From Shewanella glacialipiscicola (GTDB taxonomy: Bacteria > Pseudomonadota > Gammaproteobacteria > Enterobacterales > Shewanellaceae): a DNA stretch of 64,000 nucleotides. Positions 40,892-50,318 of this stretch are shown here, in pieces; positions within the stretch are counted from its first letter, which is position 1; every line of letters starts with the position of its first letter. The position numbers were made by a program, and so were the translations under genes. The stretch is from assembly GCF_023283485.1 (NCBI RefSeq), contig NZ_JAKILU010000002.1, positions 248,001-312,000 of the forward strand. The letters are read 5' to 3'. A model generated the notes under the pieces. That model did no database searches. It was given only the letters and a program-made list of their open reading frames with translations, and was not told where the DNA came from.

Positions 40892-41881
40892 ATGCACACC
40901 TCATTTTATCAACAACTTGTCGTGAACGATGGCACTTTGTTTACAGGTTTTTTGGTACTTTTTTTTGCTTTATTATTGGCACGTTTAGCGCCATTACCAC
41001 GCGAAATACAACCGCTTATTTGGTTTAGCCATTTAGCAAAACAACTCGCGGTTAAAGTAAATCGCCCCGAGCGTTCACCAAGGCAACAAGCTATAGCAGG
41101 TTTTTTAGCGATGTTGCTGTTAGTATTTCCATTTTGGGCCATCATTACCTTTTTGCTCGAATTAGCCGAGTTCCCATGGTTCTTTGAGTTCTTAGTCCTT
41201 TACCTGTGCTTAGCTGATGCAGGATTTAGCCAAATAGCCGATGAAATCGCTAAAGCCTTAAAGCGTGGAGACAATACCCACGCCAAAACGCTTTTACAGC
41301 CTTGGGTAGTGCGCGATACCGATAGTTTATCGGAAGTTGGCCTAGCCAAAGCCACCATAGAAAAACTAGCTACTGCACCCATTTATGGCATTGCTGCGAC
41401 GATTTTCTTTTTTGCTATCGCCGGGGCACCGCTAGTACTGGCGGTGCGTATGCTAAAACAGCTCGAATTGAGCTGGCCGCCTATTCAGCCAAAGTATCAA
41501 CACTTTTGCAGTACCATAAATAGCTTATCAACTATCTTATTAGCAATCCCCGCTTGGTTGTGGGGTTTATCACTCGCCATTCAAGGCGGCCCTAGCGCGT
41601 TAACTAAGCTGTTTACTGCGCCGAAAAATCATCCCACGATTCGAAGCGATATTCTCTGTGTGAATATCGTTGCCAATATTTTAAGAATAGAACTTGGTGG
41701 ACCACAAAAGTTTGCAGGCATACGTATCAATGTGGATAAATTCCACTATGGCGCGCAGCCAAACAGTGATGCCATTGCGCCAGCTATTAAGCTAACCACG
41801 CGCGCCGGCGCCATCTGGTTTAGTTTTATTATTCTACTCCCCGTGTTATGGGCAAGTTTACGTTGGTTACATAGCTTGTGA
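40892..41881 (+). CDS. CobD/CbiB-like integral membrane protein
   Basis: 329 residues with five or so membrane helices (for example 20-35, 70-105, 170-185, 225-243, 310-325). It resembles the CobD/CbiB family (adenosylcobinamide-phosphate synthase) through segments such as DTDSLSEVGLAKATIEKLA and the position of DG-like residues, but no other cobalamin genes are near, so its true role may differ (AmpE-like relatives exist). 28 bp after mtnN, probably co-transcribed. Confidence 0.65.
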   Translation: MHTSFYQQLVVNDGTLFTGFLVLFFALLLARLAPLPREIQPLIWFSHLAKQLAVKVNRPERSPRQQAIAGFLAMLLLVFPFWAIITFLLELAEFPWFFEFLVLYLCLADAGFSQIADEIAKALKRGDNTHAKTLLQPWVVRDTDSLSEVGLAKATIEKLATAPIYGIAATIFFFAIAGAPLVLAVRMLKQLELSWPPIQPKYQHFCSTINSLSTILLAIPAWLWGLSLAIQGGPSALTKLFTAPKNHPTIRSDILCVNIVANILRIELGGPQKFAGIRINVDKFHYGAQPNSDAIAPAIKLTTRAGAIWFSFIILLPVLWASLRWLHSL

Positions 41882-41923
41882 TATGATCTAGCCCTCTGTT
41901 AGCACTAGGTAAAGGCGGTTATT

Positions 41924-42313
41924 TTGCTCGAAAGTATGCATGTTTCACTGACAACGCCTGCGTTGTTATTTCCAGCGATCTCATTGTTATTGCTTGCTTA
42001 TACCAACCGTTTTTTTGCTTTGGCTGCATTAATCCGAAACTTAAGCAATGGTGATAAGCCAGTGCAAAACGATCAACTTAAAAACCTGAGCCAGCGCATC
42101 ACTATTATTCGCCGCATGCAAGAGGCGGGTGTATCAAGCTTCGCCCTGTGTGTATTGTGTATGATATTTATCTATATCGGTTTCAATAAAACAGGTTCAG
42201 TGATTTTTGGTGCTAGCTTGTTGTTACTGCTCTATTCACTGATTTTATCTGTAATTGAAATCCGCATCTCCGTCGATGCATTAAATATCCATATCAAAGA
42301 GATGAGTAAATGA
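41924..42313 (+). CDS. DUF2721 membrane protein
   Basis: 129 residues with three membrane helices; [20 protein letters not shown], an [18 protein letters not shown] segment and a C-terminal [11 protein letters not shown] are typical of DUF2721, a family of unknown function. I used the TTG at 41924, with AAGG about 9 nt upstream; an ATG at 41936 is an alternative. Its stop overlaps the next gene in an ATGA, so the two are coupled. Confidence 0.75.
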   Translation: MLESMHVSLTTPALLFPAISLLLLAYTNRFFALAALIRNLSNGDKPVQNDQLKNLSQRITIIRRMQEAGVSSFALCVLCMIFIYIGFNKTGSVIFGASLLLLLYSLILSVIEIRISVDALNIHIKEMSK

Positions 42314-42936
42314 GCCAATGGATTTATTTTTTTGACTTATGTGGCACTGCTGTATTTGCTTTATCCGGTGCGCTTGCTGCGGGACGTCACAGAATGGACC
42401 CCTTTGGCGTTATTGTACTTGCCTCAGTTACCGCGGTTGGCGGCGGCAGTATCCGCGATGCCCTAATTGGTGCAACGCCCGTTTTTTGGATCCGCGATCC
42501 CAATTACATCATAGTGATCCTTGCAACAGTGCTCGCCTGTTTATTATTAGTACGCCGGCCTCGTAAGGTGCCTGAATACATTTTACCCGTTGCCGATGCC
42601 TTTGGATTAGCCCTTTTTACGGTAATTGGTGCTGAAAAAGCCTTCAACATGGGCTTAAGTGGCATGATTGCTGTCGTTATGGGCTTGATCACAGGCGTAG
42701 GAGGAGGCATTATTCGAGACGTACTGTGCAAACAAATCCCGATGGTATTACGTACAGAAATCTATGCTACGGCTTCTATCGTAGGTGGTATAGGCTATAC
42801 CGTGAGTTTAGCCTATGGCATGGGCGAAAAAACGGCACTATTTTTAGCGATGACCAGCATCTTAACGATCCGTTTAAGCGCCATTAAATGGCACCTGTCT
42901 TTACCAGCGTTTGATCTCAAAACCAAGAGGGAATAA
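42310..42936 (+). CDS. TRIC-domain cation channel family protein (YicG-like)
   Basis: 208 residues, seven helices, with two inverted copies of the glycine motif: [14 protein letters not shown] (about 38-51) and [14 protein letters not shown] (about 124-137). This is the bacterial UPF0126/TRIC family, homotrimeric K+-selective channels by structural work. Overlaps the DUF2721 gene by 4 bp. Confidence 0.92.
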   Translation: MSQWIYFFDLCGTAVFALSGALAAGRHRMDPFGVIVLASVTAVGGGSIRDALIGATPVFWIRDPNYIIVILATVLACLLLVRRPRKVPEYILPVADAFGLALFTVIGAEKAFNMGLSGMIAVVMGLITGVGGGIIRDVLCKQIPMVLRTEIYATASIVGGIGYTVSLAYGMGEKTALFLAMTSILTIRLSAIKWHLSLPAFDLKTKRE

Positions 42937-42937
42937 T

Positions 42938-43429
42938 TTGCGAATATTGTTTTTTATGTTGAGTCTTATTTTTGGACTAGCCTTCAATCCCACAGCGGCA
43001 ACAGCCAATACAGGTGAAATGCCCACAGAGCAGCTGTTAGCCGTAAAATACATGAACGCGCTTACAGAACACGACTACAAGACTCTGCGAAAATTCTATA
43101 ACCGTGATAGCGTTTTTTTCGACAAAACGGCTAATCGGAAATACACCGGCGGTCGTTTCATTATCGACTTTCTCGAACGCGCTCATGAGGGGGTGCTCGA
43201 ATATAATTTCAATATAGAACACATGTATAACGCAGGCTCTTTGGTGGTCATGATAGGTAACTACCATTTAAAAGGCCCCGGTGAACAATTCGGCAAGCCG
43301 GGTAAAATCATTGATATTGCCATTCCGGGCGTCACCAGCCTTAAACTCGATATGCTCAACCATAGGGTAATTGAGCATATGGATCTGCTCGATTACCAAA
43401 CCATGTCTGACCAATTAGCCATGCAGTAG
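42938..43429 (+). CDS. Secreted NTF2/SnoaL-like protein
   Basis: About 163 residues with an N-terminal signal peptide (MRILFFMLSLIFGLAF..., cut near ATA-NT) and a single NTF2-like domain (LLAVKYMNALTEHDYKTLRKFY at 36-57, then VFFDKTANRKYTGGRFI). Function unknown. A TTG at 42911 opens the frame, but AGAGGGA lies 6 nt before the TTG at 42938, which starts directly at the signal peptide and 1 nt after the preceding stop, so I chose it. Confidence 0.75.
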   Translation: MRILFFMLSLIFGLAFNPTAATANTGEMPTEQLLAVKYMNALTEHDYKTLRKFYNRDSVFFDKTANRKYTGGRFIIDFLERAHEGVLEYNFNIEHMYNAGSLVVMIGNYHLKGPGEQFGKPGKIIDIAIPGVTSLKLDMLNHRVIEHMDLLDYQTMSDQLAMQ

Positions 43430-43553
43430 TGACAAAATTTACGCATCTTTGAAACTTGAGCCCTAAAAAAGGGTCGAAACTAGCAATAGGCCAATACCTG
43501 AGTGTGATGTCTTAGACAGGTTGACTGAGTTAGTTCGTTTCAATGAGGTTCAT

Positions 43554-43982
43554 ATGAAGTTTTTGGGATTACTTGTTCTACTCATTCTTAATAGCCTAGT
43601 GCTAACCCCCAATGCCTTGGCATTGCAACCCATTATCGTTTCTTACGCCGTTCAGCCAGTGAGCCATTTTAACCAACAATTACGGGTCGCTCAGGCGCAA
43701 CATCAACCATGGGCGGATGATCCTAATAAGATCAGTAACCGCTATGCTGGCGATAAATTTACTTTAGTGAGTACTCAGGCTAATAAAGACAGTATCTTAA
43801 CTTATCAAGTAAGTGAGTTTTCTAAACAACATCCGCAGATGCTGTTGATTATCTCTCTAAAGCAAGACGCTAAACTGTGGCAAGTTAGCTCGGCGCAATT
43901 AGCGTGGAAGTGCAGTGATGGAAAACACTTTGGCACCGATAGATGCAATATCGCTGAACATGAAGCGAGTACAGCACCTTGA
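43554..43982 (+). CDS. Hypothetical periplasmic protein
   Basis: 142 residues starting at the ATG at 43554 (GAGG 5-6 nt upstream), with a clear signal peptide (MKFLGLLVLLILNSLVLTPN, cut after ALA). The mature part has two Cys (WKCSDGKHFGTDRC) that could form a disulfide. I do not recognise the family. It is followed by a strong bidirectional terminator shared with convergent tyrS. Confidence 0.7.
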   Translation: MKFLGLLVLLILNSLVLTPNALALQPIIVSYAVQPVSHFNQQLRVAQAQHQPWADDPNKISNRYAGDKFTLVSTQANKDSILTYQVSEFSKQHPQMLLIISLKQDAKLWQVSSAQLAWKCSDGKHFGTDRCNIAEHEASTAP

Positions 43983-44011
43983 TTTTATGGGATAGAAAAG
44001 ACTTAAAAACG

Positions 44012-44035
44012 AAGAGCGCCTTAAGGCGCTCTTTT
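44012..44035. terminator. Bidirectional intrinsic terminator between the periplasmic-protein gene and tyrS
   Basis: AGAGCGCCT / AGGCGCTCT stem, nearly continuous palindrome around TTAA, followed by TTTTT on the plus strand; on the minus strand the tail is T-rich a few bases later. Confidence 0.8.
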
Positions 44036-44098
44036 TGTTCATTTAACTGATTTAAATGAAAATAACTTAAACTAAAGTGACTTAAACAACCAAGCCAC

Positions 44099-45292
44099 TT
44101 AAACCAACGTCACTTTGGCAAACTTACGTTTACCGACTTGGAATACCGCTACAGTACCCGAAGACAGCATCATACGGCTATCATCTAGTTTTTCACCGTC
44201 CATCTTCACCGCGCCTTGCTTGATCATCCGCATGGCTTCTGAAGTCGACGAGACTAAATCGGCATCTTTCAGTAAATTGGCAATAGCGAGACCTTCACCA
44301 GCAGCTAACTCCAGTTCTTCGATATCATCGGGGATTATACCCTTAGCTCGATCAACGAAGGCTTGGTGCGCACTCTCAGCAGAAGCTGCATCGTGGAAGC
44401 GTGTAATGATTTCCTTCGCCAAGGCGATTTTAGTATCACGTGGGTTTGAACCATTAGCCACATCTTGCTTAAACTGTTCAATTTCAGCCAATGGGCGGAA
44501 TGACAACAGCTCAAAGTAGCGCCACATTAAGTCGTCCGAAATAGACATTAGCTTACCAAACATTTCATTAGCCGGTTCGCTCACGCCAATATAGTTGAAC
44601 GCCGATTTAGACATTTTCTTCACGCCATCTAAACCTTCCAGCAGTGGCATCATGATCACAGCTTGTGGCTTTTGGCCTTCCGCTTTTTGTAATTCACGGC
44701 CCATCAACAGGTTGAACTTTTGGTCTGTGCCACCTAGCTCTACATCGGCTTTTAACGCAACTGAGTCATAACCTTGCAATAATGGGTACATAAACTCATG
44801 AATTGCAATAGATTGGCCCGATGCATAACGCTTTTTAAAGTCATCGCGCTCCATCATACGGGCAACCGTTTGTTGAGAAGCAAGACGGATCATGCCAGCC
44901 GCGCCCAATGGCTCTAACCAGCTTGAGTTAAATTCAATACGTGTTTTTGCAGGATCTAGAATTTTATAAACTTGTTCTTTATAAGTTTCTGCGTTGGCTA
45001 ACACTTGTTCACGGGTCAGCGGTGGACGCGTGCTATTTTTACCACTAGGATCACCCACCATACCGGTAAAGTCACCAATCAAGAAAATGACCTCATGACC
45101 TAACTCCTGGAATAACCTTAGTTTATTTAAGATTACTGTGTGTCCAAGGTGAATATCCGGAGCCGTAGGATCGGCGCCTAATTTAATCCGCAGTGGACGT
45201 CCTTCTTTGAGCTTTTCGAGCAAATCTGCTTCGAGTAAAATCTCATCGGTACCACGTCTAATTTCTGCTAATACTTGGTCTAAATCAGCCAT
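44099..45292 (-). CDS. tyrS: Tyrosyl-tRNA synthetase
   Basis: Class I aminoacyl-tRNA synthetase. HIGH motif as HLGH at 48-51, KMSKS present near residue 232, and a C-terminal S4-like RNA-binding domain. The open frame extends to 45322, but AGGAGT lies 10-11 nt before the ATG at 45292, whose product [14 protein letters not shown] is the usual start; length then 397 residues. This is the TyrZ-like subtype with its KMSKS in [13 protein letters not shown] (subtype is inference). Confidence 0.96.
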   Translation of the reverse strand: MADLDQVLAEIRRGTDEILLEADLLEKLKEGRPLRIKLGADPTAPDIHLGHTVILNKLRLFQELGHEVIFLIGDFTGMVGDPSGKNSTRPPLTREQVLANAETYKEQVYKILDPAKTRIEFNSSWLEPLGAAGMIRLASQQTVARMMERDDFKKRYASGQSIAIHEFMYPLLQGYDSVALKADVELGGTDQKFNLLMGRELQKAEGQKPQAVIMMPLLEGLDGVKKMSKSAFNYIGVSEPANEMFGKLMSISDDLMWRYFELLSFRPLAEIEQFKQDVANGSNPRDTKIALAKEIITRFHDAASAESAHQAFVDRAKGIIPDDIEELELAAGEGLAIANLLKDADLVSSTSEAMRMIKQGAVKMDGEKLDDSRMMLSSGTVAVFQVGKRKFAKVTLV

Positions 45293-45418
45293 TTCGGCAA
45301 GGACTCCTAGGGCCATGGTCATAAAATGAAGAGACTTATGTTACTTGTTAGCCACTACAATTGAAAGTGTGTACACTAACGGGATTATTCAAGTTTCTGG
45401 TTATCGGTATCGGCGTCA

Positions 45419-46825
45419 ATGGCAAAGGTTATAACATTATTTAAATTGTTGCCTAAAAAGCATCAAATTCTCCTCAGCATTCTTTCTGTTATCACTATGA
45501 TAACCATGCTGCTACCTGCTGAAGAAGCCCAAGCTTCAAAGCAAACTGCCAGCCTAGGTGAACATTCTCAAATCAACACTCGTTATGATGTGCCTTTAGC
45601 CTTTCGCTCACCTGAACGGCCAGAATCACTTGAACATCAAACACACAACGCCGTAGAAATGGCAACGCCATTATCTTCATCCGATGCACTAGCAGCAGGT
45701 GAAGCCAATAATCAAGCCATTGAATCACTCGAAAGTGCCCATCACAGAGACGTCGAACATTTTAATGTCAAAAATGGGGATACCTTAGCCGCGGTATTTG
45801 ATCGTGCAGGCTTAACCACTAAAGATGTTTACGAGATCACCCAACTCCCCTTAGCCAAGCAAAATTTACTTAAAATTATGCCAGGTGAAGAAATTGTGAT
45901 TTCAAAGGATATTAATGGTGATTTAACTGAGGTACGTTATCGAGTTAATGCCGTTTCGACGCTAGTTATCACTAAAAAACAAGAACAATATCACGAAAAA
46001 ATCTCCGAAAAAGATATCGAAATCCGCAGCCATTTCACCAGTGCGAATATTAAGAGCAACTTCTGGAGCGCGGCGGTTGATGCGGGAATGACCGCGAACC
46101 AAATTATGCAGTTATCAACCGTATTCGGTTGGGATATCGATTTTGCTTTAGATTTACGTGAAGGCGACAGTTTTGCCATTATTTATGAGCAAGAATATGC
46201 CGATGGAGAGTTTTTACGTAACGGTAATATTCTTGCCGCCGAATTTATTAACCAAGATGAACGCTATACCGCCATTCGCTATACCGACGGAAACTATTAC
46301 TCCGAGAATGGTACGAGCATGCGTAAGGCTTTCTTGCGCTCACCCGTTGATTTCAAGTATGTCAGTTCCAACTTTAATCCAAGACGTTTACATCCTGTAA
46401 CTGGGCAAGTTAAAGCTCATCGCGGCGTAGACTACGTTGCCGCTATTGGCACGCCGATTAAGGCGGCGGGTAGTGGTCACGTAATTGAGGCGGGTTATAA
46501 TCAATTTAATGGTAACTATGTTTTTATTAAACATAACAACACTTACACTACCAAATACCTGCATCTGACTAAACGTAATGTGAGTAAAGGTGCTAGCGTC
46601 AAGCAAGGGCAAATTATCGGTACTTTAGGTAAAACGGGCCGCGTGACAGGGGCACATTTACATTACGAATTTATCGTCAATGGCGTACACCGTAACCCAA
46701 GAACGATTACGCTACCAAAATCAGAATCGATAGCGAGAAAAGAAAAACCTCAATTCGATACGCTTAGCAAACAGTTGATGGCAACACTTTCGCAAAACAA
46801 ACAAACGCAATTGGCAATGCAATAA
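45419..46825 (+). CDS. mepM: MepM/YebA-like M23 peptidoglycan endopeptidase
   Basis: 468 residues: N-terminal membrane anchor (about 18-35), an OapA/LysM-like region (about 115-165, [18 protein letters not shown]) and a C-terminal M23 metallopeptidase domain with zinc ligands in [14 protein letters not shown] and [12 protein letters not shown]. Expected to cut D-Ala-mDAP cross-links for cell wall growth. Upstream of anmK by 20 bp, so murein hydrolysis and recycling genes are probably co-expressed. Divergent from tyrS. Confidence 0.92.
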   Translation: MAKVITLFKLLPKKHQILLSILSVITMITMLLPAEEAQASKQTASLGEHSQINTRYDVPLAFRSPERPESLEHQTHNAVEMATPLSSSDALAAGEANNQAIESLESAHHRDVEHFNVKNGDTLAAVFDRAGLTTKDVYEITQLPLAKQNLLKIMPGEEIVISKDINGDLTEVRYRVNAVSTLVITKKQEQYHEKISEKDIEIRSHFTSANIKSNFWSAAVDAGMTANQIMQLSTVFGWDIDFALDLREGDSFAIIYEQEYADGEFLRNGNILAAEFINQDERYTAIRYTDGNYYSENGTSMRKAFLRSPVDFKYVSSNFNPRRLHPVTGQVKAHRGVDYVAAIGTPIKAAGSGHVIEAGYNQFNGNYVFIKHNNTYTTKYLHLTKRNVSKGASVKQGQIIGTLGKTGRVTGAHLHYEFIVNGVHRNPRTITLPKSESIARKEKPQFDTLSKQLMATLSQNKQTQLAMQ

Positions 46826-46845
46826 CGAAGGACGGACTCCTCCTC

Positions 46846-47955
46846 ATGAGAAATGCGTATTATATTGGACTGATGTCAGGCACCAGCATGGACGGTGTTG
46901 ATGCAGTATTAGTCGACTTTTCGGGTATAAAACCGCAACTGATTTGTAGCCATACAGAGGCCATTCCGAGTCATTTACTCAAAGGTCTACAACGTTTATG
47001 TTTACCGAGCACAGATGAAATCAATCGTCTCGGCCGCTTAGATCGCAATGTCGGTGAGCTATTTGCCCTTGCCGTCAATAATTTAATGGCTAAATGCGCT
47101 ATTGCTAAAGAAGATATTATTGCCATTGGCAGTCACGGCCAAACCGTGCGCCATATGCCAAACCTCGAAGTGGGTTTTACCCTACAAATTGGCGACCCTA
47201 ATACCATTGCGACCGAAACGGGTATCGATGTCATTGCCGATTTTCGTCGTAAAGATATTGCGCTCGGTGGTCAAGGTGCGCCTTTAGTTCCGGCATTCCA
47301 CCAGCAAACCTTTGCGGAAGTCGGTAAAAAACGTATCATTTTAAATATTGGCGGTATAGCTAACATTACCTATTTACCAGGTAATAATGAACAGGTACTC
47401 GGGTTTGACACTGGCCCAGGCAATACCTTAATTGATGCGTGGATCCAACAGGTTAAAAGTGAGCCCTTCGATAAAGGGGGGGACTGGGCCGCATCGGGTA
47501 CAACCGATCAAAGCCTATTAACCCATCTATTATCGCACCCCTATTTCTCACTGGCTTACCCTAAAAGTACAGGCCGAGAGTTATTTAACCAAGCTTGGTT
47601 AGAACAACAGTTATCGCCGTTTAACCATTTAGATGAAGAAGATATTCAATCGACATTATTAGATTTAACTTGTCACAGCATAGCTCGGGATATCATTAAA
47701 CTATCTTATGAAGGGGAATTATTCGTTTGCGGTGGTGGTGCGTTCAACGGTCAACTGATGCAGCGTTTAGCCGTCTTATTACCCGGTTATCAATTAGATA
47801 CGACCTCAGCCCTTGGTGTTGATCCTAAATGGGTAGAGGGCATCGCCTTTGCGTGGCTTGCCATGCGTAATCATTTAGGCTTACCCGCCAATCTACCCGC
47901 AGTGACAGGTGCTTCACGCGAAGCCGTACTCGGTGGATATTTTAGCGCGAAATAG
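46846..47955 (+). CDS. anmK: Anhydro-N-acetylmuramic acid kinase
   Basis: Phosphorylates anhMurNAc while opening its 1,6-anhydro ring in peptidoglycan recycling. 369 residues; N-terminal [18 protein letters not shown] (8-25), [24 protein letters not shown] and [12 protein letters not shown] motifs. Follows mepM by 20 bp, as in other gammaproteobacteria. Confidence 0.97.
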   Translation: MRNAYYIGLMSGTSMDGVDAVLVDFSGIKPQLICSHTEAIPSHLLKGLQRLCLPSTDEINRLGRLDRNVGELFALAVNNLMAKCAIAKEDIIAIGSHGQTVRHMPNLEVGFTLQIGDPNTIATETGIDVIADFRRKDIALGGQGAPLVPAFHQQTFAEVGKKRIILNIGGIANITYLPGNNEQVLGFDTGPGNTLIDAWIQQVKSEPFDKGGDWAASGTTDQSLLTHLLSHPYFSLAYPKSTGRELFNQAWLEQQLSPFNHLDEEDIQSTLLDLTCHSIARDIIKLSYEGELFVCGGGAFNGQLMQRLAVLLPGYQLDTTSALGVDPKWVEGIAFAWLAMRNHLGLPANLPAVTGASREAVLGGYFSAK

Positions 47956-48012
47956 GCCAACGCTTTTAAAACAATCGCCAATAAAGCAGCAAAATACCGT
48001 GGCCGCTCCAAC

Positions 48013-48046
48013 ACAACAGCACTCTATAGTGCTGTTGTTCTTTTTC
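48013..48046 (+). terminator. Intrinsic terminator after anmK
   Basis: Perfect 11-bp stem ACAACAGCACT / AGTGCTGTTGT with a 4-nt loop, then TCTTTTTCT, 57 bp past the stop. Confidence 0.85.
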
Positions 48047-48146
48047 TAATCCCTCGCTAATGTTACCATTTGCACAACTGGTGAATTTTGCTGTGTAACT
48101 AAAAACACATCAAGCTCACCCTATTCAAGCAAAAGAGATATTTTTC

Positions 48147-48527
48147 ATGAGTAAGACTGTTAAAACCCTCGCTGAGACAGCAGCAATGACACCTGAAGCC
48201 CGTTACGATTACCTTGTTGAACAAGTTAAAGAACACCAAATTATTTGGACGTTACAGGACCAAGACGGTTGCGTCATGCTGACCACAGAAGAAGAAGATT
48301 GTATTCCAATGTGGCCAACTGAAGAAGCGGCGGAATCTTGGGCTGTGGACGAATGGAGCGATTGCCAAACCTTAGCCATACCCTATGACGAATTCCACGA
48401 TAGATGGGTGCCAGGCATGGAAGATGATGATTTATTTGTTGCCGTGTTCCCAGTATTAGATGATTTAGGCGTAGTGATCCCACCTTACGAACTTGATCAA
48501 AAATTAGCGCCTAAGCAAAGCCATTAA
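48147..48527 (+). CDS. DUF2750 family protein
   Basis: 126 residues, acidic, no membrane segment. RYDYLVEQVKEHQIIWTL and WPTEEAAESWAVDEW-type segments, then DEFHDRWVPGMEDD, are typical of DUF2750, a family of unknown function. It stands alone after the anmK terminator and 25 bp before a small membrane protein gene. Confidence 0.85.
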   Translation: MSKTVKTLAETAAMTPEARYDYLVEQVKEHQIIWTLQDQDGCVMLTTEEEDCIPMWPTEEAAESWAVDEWSDCQTLAIPYDEFHDRWVPGMEDDDLFVAVFPVLDDLGVVIPPYELDQKLAPKQSH

Positions 48528-48552
48528 TCTGCAGCGCTAAGCGAGAATATCT

Positions 48553-49002
48553 ATGAGCGAGCAAGAACCCACGCTAACAACACCTCAAGCAAGCGCAATG
48601 ATGAGTCAACGTTTACCGAAACGACTCATTGCGCTGTTAATAGTGTATACCGCTGCGTCAATCAGTGGCTTAGTTGCCAAGCAAGGCGTGTTATTTTGTC
48701 TACTGACACTCTTTATGGTGATTGCCATTATCGGTCGGCAAAAGGCTGCGCTTATCATGCTGAGGGGTTACACCTTAGTACAGCTTGGGTTGATTAGTAT
48801 GCTGCCAGTGATCATGTACGATCCTGACAACTTAATTGTCGGCCCAACCACAGTGTATTTAGGTGAGTGGCAGAGCAGACTACCTGACTATGTCATTTTT
48901 ATCGCTTTGATCGTTTTGTCGTTACTGCAAGTTTGGGTCGCCTTTGATAAAAAGGTGAAGGCGTGGTTTAAGCCTAAGCTTAACTTGAATATCATGAGTT
49001 AA
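48553..49002 (+). CDS. Hypothetical small inner membrane protein
   Basis: 149 residues with four hydrophobic helices (about 24-42, 45-62, 68-85 and 110-130) and a basic C-terminus. No family recognised. Close downstream of the DUF2750 gene, and followed by a bidirectional terminator shared with erpA. Confidence 0.7.
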   Translation: MSEQEPTLTTPQASAMMSQRLPKRLIALLIVYTAASISGLVAKQGVLFCLLTLFMVIAIIGRQKAALIMLRGYTLVQLGLISMLPVIMYDPDNLIVGPTTVYLGEWQSRLPDYVIFIALIVLSLLQVWVAFDKKVKAWFKPKLNLNIMS

Positions 49003-49032
49003 GTCGTGATAGGTGACTAAATTACGCCCAAC

Positions 49033-49060
49033 AAAAAGCCGTCATTACGACGGCTTTTTT
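49033..49060. terminator. Bidirectional terminator between the membrane-protein gene and erpA
   Basis: GCCGTC ATTAC GACGGC hairpin flanked by AAAAA on the left and TTTTTT on the right, so it can act on both strands. Confidence 0.85.
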
Positions 49061-49100
49061 GATCTAACTCTGTGCCTTTAGGCACTACATTAGCAATGCG

Positions 49101-49451
49101 TTAAACAGAAAAGCTGGCACCACAACCACATGTCGAAGATGCATTAGGGTTTTTTACGAAGAAGCGAGAACCTTCAAGGCCAGAAGTATAATCGACTTCT
49201 CCACCAACTAAATATTGTAGGCTCATAGGATCAACAACTAAAAGAACGCCTTGTTTTTCTATCGTAAAATCGCCTTCATTAACCTTTTCATCAAAGGTAA
49301 AGCCGTACTGAAATCCAGAACAACCACCACCTGTCACATAGACTCGTAGCTTAAGTTCAGGATTTTGCTCTTCTTCCAGCAAACCTTTTACCTTAGCGGC
49401 GGCCGCATCGGTAAATTGGATTGGCATTGCTGCATCAGCTTGATCAGTCAT
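49101..49451 (-). CDS. erpA: Iron-sulfur cluster insertion protein ErpA
   Basis: A-type carrier delivering 4Fe-4S clusters to targets such as IspG. 116 residues, three conserved Cys: Cys44 in [11 protein letters not shown] and Cys108/Cys110 in STCGCGASF. Its start overlaps the end of the upstream minus-strand gene by 8 bp, so translation may be coupled. Length and motifs are normal. Confidence 0.97.
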   Translation of the reverse strand: MTDQADAAMPIQFTDAAAAKVKGLLEEEQNPELKLRVYVTGGGCSGFQYGFTFDEKVNEGDFTIEKQGVLLVVDPMSLQYLVGGEVDYTSGLEGSRFFVKNPNASSTCGCGASFSV

Positions 49452-50244
49452 TACTACCTCTTACATCAGTTTTCTGGGGCAAATTATCCTTTACCTGACT
49501 ATTTTGTTCAAGTATTACCCGTGGTTCTTTTTCACCCTGTAATAACTCAGGGGCACTATAGACTTGTTCAGTCTGTGAATTCTTAGTCCAGCGGCTCGAA
49601 GGCACCAACACTTTAACTTTCACTTGCTGTAAATTAAAGCCTGCGGGAACAGTCACCTTAGTATCTATGACCTGAAAATAACGAAAATCAAATTCAAGCT
49701 TAGAGTCCGTGAGTTTATTCACACTCAAATTAACCGATTTACCATTTTGCACACCGATTAACGTCAATTCGGCTCGACCTTGAATCGAATGTTTACGCTT
49801 TTGCAACTGAGTTAACACCAGTTTGAGCTTATAATCATCGGTCAAAGCGCCCGGCGTTATCTCAAGTCCGTGAATTGCGACACCTTCTGCATTATCGTCT
49901 GGCGTCATAATACTACGGTAGAACGCTAGCTCGTGCTCTAATTCCTTTTGCTTTTTCAGTTGCTGACCAAACATATCTTGCATCTGTGCATTCGCTTCAC
50001 GCTCGACGGAAAGTTCTAGATTTCGGGTCGCAAGTAATTGCGTTTGAGCTGCTAATTCAACGTTCAAATCTTGGGCTTTACTACTGTGTTTAACAATCGG
50101 ATTATCACTGCTTAACAGCAGAAAACTAATCCAAGCCCCCAAAAGAAGGGCCACTAAGACTAAACACGATAAATATATTGAAGATGGACGATACTTGCGA
50201 TCCATCATTTGTAACCGATTTAGCCAATGAGAATAATTTGGCAT
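49444..50244 (-). CDS. Membrane-anchored coiled-coil protein of unknown function (DUF6776-like)
   Basis: About 266 residues: one N-terminal membrane helix ([20 protein letters not shown]), a helical coiled-coil-like part rich in Glu, Gln and Leu, and a C-terminal beta-rich domain. Resembles the DUF6776 family often found before erpA or in envelope contexts; function unknown. Start uncertain: ATG at 50244 has AAGGGG 10 nt upstream; ATGs at 50208 and 50205 lack a ribosome binding site. The frame continues to 50304 but would overlap clc. Confidence 0.7.
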   Translation of the reverse strand: MPNYSHWLNRLQMMDRKYRPSSIYLSCLVLVALLLGAWISFLLLSSDNPIVKHSSKAQDLNVELAAQTQLLATRNLELSVEREANAQMQDMFGQQLKKQKELEHELAFYRSIMTPDDNAEGVAIHGLEITPGALTDDYKLKLVLTQLQKRKHSIQGRAELTLIGVQNGKSVNLSVNKLTDSKLEFDFRYFQVIDTKVTVPAGFNLQQVKVKVLVPSSRWTKNSQTEQVYSAPELLQGEKEPRVILEQNSQVKDNLPQKTDVRGSND

Positions 50245-50318
50245 TAGGTAACAACCCCTTATATAAAATACAATCAACTCAAGAACGAGTTCGATACAAT
50301 ACAACTCAGGCCAACGCA